From Gammaproteobacteria bacterium (lineage in GTDB: Bacteria; Pseudomonadota; Gammaproteobacteria; JAABTG01), in assembly GCA_030066245.1 (NCBI GenBank), contig JASJBY010000102.1, positions 1 through 11,233 on the forward strand: 11,233 nt of DNA. The letters run 5' to 3'. Numbering within the stretch: the first letter of the stretch is position 1; each line of letters starts with the position of its first letter. A model generated the notes under the pieces. That model did no database searches. It had not been told where the DNA came from and was given only the letters and a program-made list of their open reading frames with translations. Below are positions 6,693-11,233 of the stretch, piece after piece. Position numbers and translations under genes: made by a program.

Positions 6693-7637
6693 ATGAGCGG
6701 CTCCTCTGCCCGGCCTACCGCCTCGCAGCCCTCGCTTCCGCGCCGGCTGCTCGCTCCCCTGCCGCTCCTGGTCGCCCTGGCACTCGGCGGGCCGGGCGCC
6801 CGGGCCGATGTCAGCCGTTCGGGCGCTGTCGAAATCAAGGTGCTCTCCTACAACATCCACGGCCTGCCGCTGGTGACTTCCCGCGAACGCCTGGGGAGGA
6901 TCGGCGACATCCTAGCTGCGCGCCGGGCACGGGGCGAGGAGCCGGATATCGTCCTGCTGCAGGAGGCCTACACCAGCCAGTCCGAAGAGGTGCGCCTGCG
7001 CGCGGCTTATCCCCACGCGATCGTCGGCGTCGAGGGGCAGCGGGGCGTCTTAAGCAACAGCAGCGGACTGGCCTTGCTCAGCAGTTTCCCGATCCTCGAC
7101 CGCCACAGCCGGCTCTTTAGCGACTGCGCCTTTCCCGAGTGCTTCGTCGCCAAGGGTGTCCTCGCAGCGACCCTGGAAATCCCCGGGATGCCCCTTCCCC
7201 TGCAGATATTCAGCACCCACCTGCAGGCCGATACCGACAACGACCGGGTCCGGCAGCGGCAGGTCGACGACATCGTGGACTTCTTGCACGGCCTGCGTTT
7301 CGGCGACCGGCCCGCGATCTTCGCCGGCGACTTCAACTTCAAGCCCAGACACGATAGCTACACGCGCTTCATCCGCAAGCTCCCTTTCCAGGAGGCGGGC
7401 TACCACTGCCTGCAGGCGGCGACGACAGGTTGCGAGGTGGTGATCGGCACCCACGGCGCAACGGACTGGAACGACGTCTGGAAGTCCTCCCACGACCGCC
7501 ACTTCTACTACCAGCCCCGAGGGAGCCGGCTGCGAGTCGAACCGGTCCGCCTGATCCGGAATTTCACCGAGCCGTGGCGCGGGGAATTTCTCTCCGACCA
7601 CTGGGGCTACGAAGTTCACTACCGGGTCTCGTGGTAG
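6693..7637 (+). CDS. Secreted EEP-fold hydrolase, sphingomyelinase-like
   Basis: A 314-aa protein of the endonuclease/exonuclease/phosphatase superfamily (DNase I fold), Mg2+-dependent phosphodiesterases. Residues 17-38 form a signal peptide (RRLLAPLPLLVALAL, then GARA as a likely cleavage site), so it should act in the periplasm or outside. The active-site blocks are all present: LSYNIHGLP (N54), IVLLQEAY (metal-binding E91), STHLQAD (H176), AGDFNF (D213, N215) and SDHWGYE (D302, H303). The SSGLALLSSFPI and FVAKGVLAATL segments resemble those of neutral sphingomyelinase-type members, which suggests a phospholipid or sphingomyelin substrate, but a nuclease is not excluded. I chose the ATG at 6693; a TTG at 6675 in frame is the alternative, and neither has a strong ribosome site. 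It is monocistronic. Confidence 0.85.
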   Translation: MSGSSARPTASQPSLPRRLLAPLPLLVALALGGPGARADVSRSGAVEIKVLSYNIHGLPLVTSRERLGRIGDILAARRARGEEPDIVLLQEAYTSQSEEVRLRAAYPHAIVGVEGQRGVLSNSSGLALLSSFPILDRHSRLFSDCAFPECFVAKGVLAATLEIPGMPLPLQIFSTHLQADTDNDRVRQRQVDDIVDFLHGLRFGDRPAIFAGDFNFKPRHDSYTRFIRKLPFQEAGYHCLQAATTGCEVVIGTHGATDWNDVWKSSHDRHFYYQPRGSRLRVEPVRLIRNFTEPWRGEFLSDHWGYEVHYRVSW

Positions 7638-7727
7638 TACCCGGCGCGATGGCCAGCCACCCGCGCGTCCTGCGCACGCGCCACCGCCGCCACGGCGGGC
7701 ACGTCGATGATTTCCGGAAGGGACTGA

Positions 7728-7739
7728 GGGTCAGGTCTA
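7728..7739 (+). repeat. RAYT-flanking inverted repeat, left copy
   Basis: GGGTCAGGTCTA is the exact inverted copy of TAGACCTGACCC at 8383-8394. It lies 38 bp before the RAYT start codon. GGGTCAGGTCT-type sequences next to RAYT genes are a pattern I recall from other genomes. Confidence 0.7.
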
Positions 7740-7781
7740 CCATCGTACTGAGCCAGCACTATGCGTAGACTGCGACGATGG
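7740..7781 (+). promoter_or_regulatory. Possible hairpin over the RAYT start codon
   Basis: CCATCGT (7740-7746) pairs perfectly with ACGATGG (7775-7781), which contains the RAYT ATG (7778-7780). A second possible stem, GTCTAC (7735-7740)/GTAGAC (7765-7770), would compete with it. No Shine-Dalgarno sequence is visible before the ATG. Such pairing could restrain translation, but this is inference from short complementarities. Confidence 0.3.
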
Positions 7782-8349
7782 CGAGGCCACTGAAAATCGA
7801 GTTTGCCGGCGCGCTGTACCACGTGACAGCGCGGGGGGACCGGCAGGAGCCCATCTACGAGGACGAGGAGGACAGGGGCGATTTCTCGGCATTCTGGGTG
7901 AGGTCGTGGCGCGGTGGAGATGGCTCTGCCATGCCTACTGTCTGATGGACAATCACTACCACTTGGTCGTGGAGACACCGGAAGGAAACCTCTCCAAGGG
8001 GATGCGCCAGTTGAATGGGGTGTATACCCAAACCTACAACCGTCGGCACCGGCAGGTGGGGCACTTGTTCCAGGGGCGGTACAAGGCGATATTGGTGGAC
8101 GCTGAGGCCTATCTGCTGGAGCTGGCGCGCTACGTAGCGCTCAACCCATCGCGCGCGCAAATTGAAGCTGCCCATGAGAGCCGTGTGGAGGCGGTAGTGG
8201 CTGCCTATCAGACGGGAGGATACAGTTACCAGCAGATAGCCGCCTACTTCGGCGTACACTTCACCACCGTGGGTCGGTATGTGCGGACGGCAAGTCGAGC
8301 TGAGGCTCCCCGAGGCCAGAAGGGGCGCGGACGGAGCCGGGTCAGATGA
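7778..8349 (+). pseudogene. REP-associated tyrosine transposase (RAYT), frameshifted
   Basis: This is a single-strand (HUH, Y1) transposase of the IS200-like RAYT group, domesticated enzymes tied to REP repeats. The ATG at 7778 opens MARPLKIEFAGALYHVTARG, the classic N-terminus. The frame is lost near 7884-7887 (GATTTCTCGG) and continues one base shifted as LGILGEVVARWRWLCHAYC, then the HUH motif NHYHLVVETPEG. It goes on with KGMRQLNGVYTQTYNRRH, holding the candidate catalytic Tyr, and HLFQGRYKAILVD. The C-terminal helix-turn-helix-like part is SYQQIAAYFGVHFTTVGRYV. Restoring one C after GATTTC would give about 190 aa, a normal length. It is either a recent pseudogene, a sequencing error or, less likely, programmed frameshifting. 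A second start at GTG 7906 would leave out the N-terminal strand. Confidence 0.88.
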
Positions 8350-8382
8350 TGTTAAGTATGTGGGAGGTTCGTGCATTGGAGC

Positions 8383-8394
8383 TAGACCTGACCC
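8383..8394 (-). repeat. RAYT-flanking inverted repeat, right copy
   Basis: TAGACCTGACCC is the exact inverse of 7728-7739 and lies 33 bp after the RAYT stop codon. Together the two copies bracket a unit of about 667 bp. Confidence 0.7.
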
Positions 8395-8446
8395 CCGCGT
8401 CCACTGATGTCGATGCGTTTTGTCTTTGACCGGACGACTTCGAGAG

Positions 8447-8839
8447 ATGAAAAGAGGGAAAATTATCGGAAGCGCTCCGATTCTGCTAGTGGCTGACGTG
8501 GTGAAGTCCGCCGATTACTACCGGGACAAACCGGGGTTCACCTATGACCGGTTTTGGGGTGTACCACCATGCTTCTGCATGCCCCGGCGAAACGGCTACA
8601 TCGTCTTGCTGAGTCAGGTCGATGATCCCAAGCACATCGTTCCCCACTACAAGGTCGTTCCGAACATGTGGAACGTGTATTTCTGGGTGGACGACGTGGA
8701 GGCGATATACGCTGGGTTGAAGGGTCGGGGTGCGACCATCGATTACGAGCTTGGCGTCAAGGAGTACCGGGTGAAAGAGTTTGGCATCCAGGATCTGGAC
8801 GGCTATGACATAGCCTTCGGGCAGGACTTGGAAGCCTAG
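8447..8839 (+). CDS. VOC (glyoxalase/bleomycin-resistance fold) protein
   Basis: A 130-aa cytoplasmic protein of the vicinal oxygen chelate superfamily. Two beta-alpha-beta-beta-beta modules are visible. The first is about residues 8-56 (APILLVADVVKSADYYRDKPGF, then a strand ending GYIVLLSQ). The second is about 75-128 (NVYFWVDDVEAIYAGLKGRG, then EFGIQDLDGYDIAFGQ). The usual first-module LGF loop reads KPGF here. No clear His metal ligand is present at the start of strand 1, so metal binding is uncertain, and the reaction cannot be named; lyase, dioxygenase and drug-binding members all share this fold. The ATG at 8447 fits the family's usual N-terminus; a TTG at 8420 in frame would add 9 residues. 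Ribosome sites are poor for both. Confidence 0.85.
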   Translation: MKRGKIIGSAPILLVADVVKSADYYRDKPGFTYDRFWGVPPCFCMPRRNGYIVLLSQVDDPKHIVPHYKVVPNMWNVYFWVDDVEAIYAGLKGRGATIDYELGVKEYRVKEFGIQDLDGYDIAFGQDLEA

Positions 8840-8957
8840 TGAGCGAGTGCACGAAACGCTCCTGGATAGGACCTGCCACCAGCTTCCAGCAATTTGCTGA
8901 AGAGCCCTCCGGAGTCAACGGGAGACTTAAACCGCCTGCGACCTGTTCACCCTCCGC
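8840..8957 (+). other. 118-bp spacer between VOC and membrane-protein genes
   Basis: No ORF. A small hairpin can form at 8883-8902 (CTTC/GAAG with AGC/GCT inside) and the palindrome CTCCGGAG lies near 8907-8914. There is no U-tract, so neither is called a terminator. No attC-type core sites were found. Confidence 0.4.
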
Positions 8958-9605
8958 ATGAACCTCTCGCCTGAACTTGACTTAGCGCTCAAATTTGCAT
9001 CCGGTCTCTCATGGACGCTGGTTTACATTCTTATCATCAGCCGGGGGTTCCAGGACAAGACCTTCGGTATGCCCTTGACGGCTCTTTGTGCAAACCTTTC
9101 GTGGGAGTTCATTTTCTCCTTCCTTCATCCCCACGACCCACCTCAAAACTACATCAACCTGACCTGGCTCTTGTTTGATCTTGTCATACTCGTACAAGCT
9201 TTGTCTTTCTGGCAGGCAGACTTCGGAGCGAGAGTGTCGGCGAAACTGTTCTATCCGGGGTTTCTCCTTATGCTCGTCCTTGGCTTCTTGGCTGTTTACG
9301 GGGTGACCGTCGAATTTGAAGATGCCGTGGGCAAGTATTCAGCATTCGGACAGAATCTCATGATGTCGGCATTGTTCATTGCCATGCTGATTCGTCGTGG
9401 TAACGTCAATGGGCAGTCGATGTACATAGCATTACTCAAGATGGTTGGCACTCTGTTCGCATCCACCCTGTTTTTTCTGGACAATCCAATGTCCATGCTC
9501 ATGAATTTCCTATTCGTTGCGATCTTTATTCTCGACTTGGTCTACGCTGTCCTGCTGTACAACAAGCACAGAGAGCTGAGGCTGAACCCTTGGTCAAGGT
9601 ACTGA
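8958..9605 (+). CDS. Seven-helix membrane protein, putative Pyr4/PaxB-like terpene cyclase
   Basis: A 215-aa integral membrane protein with about seven predicted helices (roughly 8-28, 36-56, 66-86, 97-117, 129-146, 155-174, 178-202) and no signal peptide. Length and layout match the transmembrane-type terpene cyclases of the Pyr4/PaxB/AtmB family, which cyclise epoxidised meroterpenoids in fungi and have bacterial relatives. The key acidic residues reported for Pyr4 (one Glu after a Trp in helix 2, one Asp in the last helix) have good counterparts in NLSWEFIF (E50) and FILDLVYAVLLY (D193). TWLLFDLVIL (69-78) also fits. There is no prenyltransferase, epoxidase or other terpene gene nearby, so the substrate is unknown. 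The family call rests on remembered motifs, not an alignment. No ribosome site is evident before the ATG. Base composition is more AT-rich than the left half of the window. Confidence 0.6.
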   Translation: MNLSPELDLALKFASGLSWTLVYILIISRGFQDKTFGMPLTALCANLSWEFIFSFLHPHDPPQNYINLTWLLFDLVILVQALSFWQADFGARVSAKLFYPGFLLMLVLGFLAVYGVTVEFEDAVGKYSAFGQNLMMSALFIAMLIRRGNVNGQSMYIALLKMVGTLFASTLFFLDNPMSMLMNFLFVAIFILDLVYAVLLYNKHRELRLNPWSRY

Positions 9606-9657
9606 GGGTGGTCACGGTCGCCCAGGCTGCGGTGGGAGAATGAGGCGGCGCAGGTAG

Positions 9658-10227
9658 ATGCAAGGTCCCTTGACGGTGGCACGGAGACCAACCATCTCGC
9701 TACGGCCCGCAGTGGCGTCGGATCGACGGCAGGTTTACGAGTGGCTGGCCAAATCTGACGTGACGCCCTCAATGATGGGTCCGCCCGACTATCCGGACCT
9801 CTCTATACCCACTTGGGAAGAGTTTTGCGCCGACTATGTGCCGCATTACTTCGACGATTCCGAACCCCTCTCTGGGCGTTGCTTCATCATCGTGTCCGAG
9901 GGACAGGACGAGGGAGTGGTCTGCCATAATGCCATCGACGAACAGCGCAGGCTCACGGAGCTTGATATTTGGCTCCAGGCAAAAGTCTACTGCGGCAAGG
10001 GCTACGGCTCCGGTACTCTGCGGCATCTGTGCGCCTATCTCCATGAAGCATATGGCGTTGAGGAGTTCATAGTCCGACCGTCGAAACGCAACCGCCGTGC
10101 CATCGCCGCCTATAAACGTGCGGGCTTTGAACTACAACCGCTTACACCCGCCGAGCAGCGAACGAGGTTCGGGGACGGAGACTATGATGATTGCGTGGTG
10201 TTGCTGAAGCGTCTCACGGTTCTATAA
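9658..10227 (+). CDS. GNAT family N-acetyltransferase
   Basis: A 189-aa acetyl-CoA-dependent acetyltransferase. The acyl-CoA pyrophosphate loop (motif A) is G113-KGYGSG followed by helix TLRHLCAYLHEAYG. Motif B is the segment VRPSKRNRRAIAAYKRAGF (139-157), with the N-x-x-A-x-x-x-Y-x-x-x-G-F pattern. Strand 4 is LTELDIWL (99-106). The N-terminus TISLRPAVASDRRQVYEWL is typical of the RimJ/RimL and AAC(6')-like branch. The target could be an aminoglycoside, a peptide or another small amine; the sequence does not decide. AGG lies 4 bases before the ATG. The gene follows the membrane-protein gene after 52 bp and overlaps the 3' end of the convergent next gene by 14 bp. Confidence 0.88.
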   Translation: MQGPLTVARRPTISLRPAVASDRRQVYEWLAKSDVTPSMMGPPDYPDLSIPTWEEFCADYVPHYFDDSEPLSGRCFIIVSEGQDEGVVCHNAIDEQRRLTELDIWLQAKVYCGKGYGSGTLRHLCAYLHEAYGVEEFIVRPSKRNRRAIAAYKRAGFELQPLTPAEQRTRFGDGDYDDCVVLLKRLTVL

Positions 10228-11011
10228 GCGTGGATGCGGCACTATCGAGCCCAGCTAGCGCCCGTTGAGTGGCGGTTGGGCGATGTACAGGCGATTGTCG
10301 GGCGGTCTTGAGACGGAGTTCCGCAGTCACTATCTCGCCGCTAAGTGCGTTGTCGTGGCCATAGCGGTTCTTCAGTTCTGTTATCTCACGCTCAGGCATC
10401 TCTAAGATCGATTCACTCAGCGTTTCCCTTGCCTGCTTCCGCCGTTCCATGTGGCTGCGCTCAAGCCTCTTGAGTGAAACCATCATTGACTGGAGCGTCT
10501 TCATGTCACCGCTAAGTCGTGAAAGGCTGTCCTTCGTTTGTGCCAAATATTCCAACGAAGACGCTGCCAATGTCGATGAGATTGACTTCGGTTCTTTGGT
10601 GGCTGGATCGAGAATGCCCTTCTGAACGAGTTTTTCTTCCCACGCATCAGCCCATTCGTGATATGCGTACTGGTCGAAGGTGACCATCATATGAGGATGG
10701 GCGCTATAATAGACGGCAACTGGTCTGCCTTTGCTTTCTAATACCTCAATGCATTTCCATGCATATCGAGTGTAGCGGCGATCATCAAGAGAATAACCAT
10801 CATGCTGACGTTCATGCACGTACCATTGTGCCTTCATCTCCTTGTGGAACTCTTTGTCCTTCCGGCATAGACGCCTCACATGTAACTCAATATTCAGCTT
10901 TTCTCTGATGAGGCGGACATCCAAAGGTTTGGGATGTCGCAACTTGTTCTTGCGTATCTCAGATACGAGAACATGGAATCGCTTGGCTTCCTTTTTGCTT
11001 GCCCTGATCAT
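10214..11011 (-). CDS. Unrecognised 265-aa coiled-coil protein
   Basis: Complete ORF with a good ribosome site (AAGGA, 8 bases before the ATG) and no close family that I recognise. The N-terminal 60 residues are strongly basic (MIRASKKEAKRFHVLVSEIR, HVRRLCRKDKEFHKEMK). A middle section rich in aromatics follows (QWYVHERQ, RRYTRYAWKC, VAVYYSAHPHMMVTFDQYAYHEW, the last with an HPH triplet at 105-107). Residues about 150-216 form a long charged helix, probably a coiled coil. The tail is low in structure. No signal peptide or membrane helix is seen. The base composition is clearly more AT-rich than its surroundings, a sign of transfer. It is convergent with the acetyltransferase gene. A nucleic-acid or protein-binding role is possible but unproven. 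Confidence 0.75.
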   Translation of the reverse strand: MIRASKKEAKRFHVLVSEIRKNKLRHPKPLDVRLIREKLNIELHVRRLCRKDKEFHKEMKAQWYVHERQHDGYSLDDRRYTRYAWKCIEVLESKGRPVAVYYSAHPHMMVTFDQYAYHEWADAWEEKLVQKGILDPATKEPKSISSTLAASSLEYLAQTKDSLSRLSGDMKTLQSMMVSLKRLERSHMERRKQARETLSESILEMPEREITELKNRYGHDNALSGEIVTAELRLKTARQSPVHRPTATQRALAGLDSAASTLIEP

Positions 11012-11019
11012 TCTGAAGG

Positions 11020-11024
11020 TCCTT
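11020..11024 (-). promoter_or_regulatory. Ribosome binding site of the 265-aa gene
   Basis: AAGGA on the minus strand, 8 bases before the ATG at 11011, is among the best Shine-Dalgarno sequences in the right half of the window and fixes the start. Confidence 0.7.
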
Positions 11025-11147
11025 TTCCGAAATAAGACAATGCCTTATGGTGGGCAACGCTCCGATTTGCGTGCTTACTCAATGTCCATATGGCAAGCCC
11101 TGGAGTTTAGGTATGTGGCAGACCGTGCCTAGAATAAGTCGGCGTAA
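11025..11147. other. Upstream region of the 265-aa gene
   Basis: No convincing gene is seen. On the minus strand a TTGCCA hexamer (near 11096-11091) could serve as a -35 box, but no good -10 follows at normal spacing. A short plus-strand ORF that crosses the start of the 265-aa gene is judged spurious. Confidence 0.35.
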
Positions 11148-11230
11148 GTATAGCTGTCTACTCCCAAGTCGCCCGACCAACGCCGGAGACGGTATAGTCT
11201 GGGCGGACAGCCGGTCGCCCGTAGTCGGCG
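11148..11230. repeat. Possible degenerate ~45-bp tandem repeat at window edge
   Basis: Two short words recur in the same order and spacing: GTATAG at 11148 and 11192, then GTCGCCCG at 11168 and 11214. AGTCGGCG also occurs at 11137-11144 and 11223-11230. The intervals (44, 46 and 86 bp) fit a diverged repeat of about 45 bp. The sequence between the shared words differs, and the window ends here, so this is tentative. Confidence 0.3.
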
Positions 11231-11233
11231 GTG

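Noticed and set aside
7687..7698. CCGCC-AC-GGCGG hairpin after the EEP gene as a terminator
   Set aside because: The stem is 5 bp with a 2-base loop and no U-tract; such palindromes are common in GC-rich DNA.
8350..10270. Integron gene-cassette array with attC sites
   Set aside because: Gene style fits, but only isolated GTTRRRY matches (8351, 10264) appear, with no paired RYYYAAC sites or imperfect palindrome between them. Such matches are expected by chance at this length.
11148..11230. CRISPR array at the right edge
   Set aside because: The repeated words are only 6-8 bp long and the sequences between them do not form identical repeats with unique spacers.

Overview
This is a GC-rich, mosaic stretch of bacterial chromosome. 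The SulP anion transporter, IS66 and IS4 insertion sequences, a REP-associated tyrosine transposase (RAYT) and the overall base composition suggest a proteobacterium, most likely a gammaproteobacterium. That placement is an inference; there is no marker gene that settles it. No tRNA, rRNA or CRISPR array was seen.

Positions 1-2380 look like resident DNA. A ~122-bp imperfect palindrome (12-133) lies at the left edge. A 107-aa uncharacterised protein and a full-length SulP transporter with a C-terminal STAS domain follow; both are on the minus strand and probably co-transcribed. The AT-rich sulP leader holds two short palindromes, one overlapping a perfect -10 hexamer.

Positions 2381-6538 are an insertion hot spot. 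After a 160-bp stretch with a REP-like hairpin comes a complete IS66 element (2540-5061; tnpA, tnpB, tnpC). Only 53 bp further is a complete IS4 element (5115-6538) on the minus strand. Both have recognisable inverted repeats and intact transposase genes, but neither shows a matching target-site duplication.

Positions 6539-11233 are an accessory island of mostly single genes. They are a secreted endonuclease/exonuclease/phosphatase-fold (EEP) hydrolase with sphingomyelinase-like features; a RAYT broken by one frameshift and bracketed by a perfect 12-bp inverted repeat; a VOC/glyoxalase-fold protein; a seven-helix membrane protein that resembles the Pyr4/PaxB-type transmembrane terpene cyclases; a GNAT acetyltransferase; and, convergent with it, a more AT-rich, unrecognised 265-aa protein with a predicted coiled coil. 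The genes do not form an obvious pathway. The most interesting candidates are the orphan terpene-cyclase-like membrane protein, the unrecognised 265-aa gene, the RAYT with its flanking repeats, the large palindrome at the left edge, and a possible degenerate repeat at the right edge.
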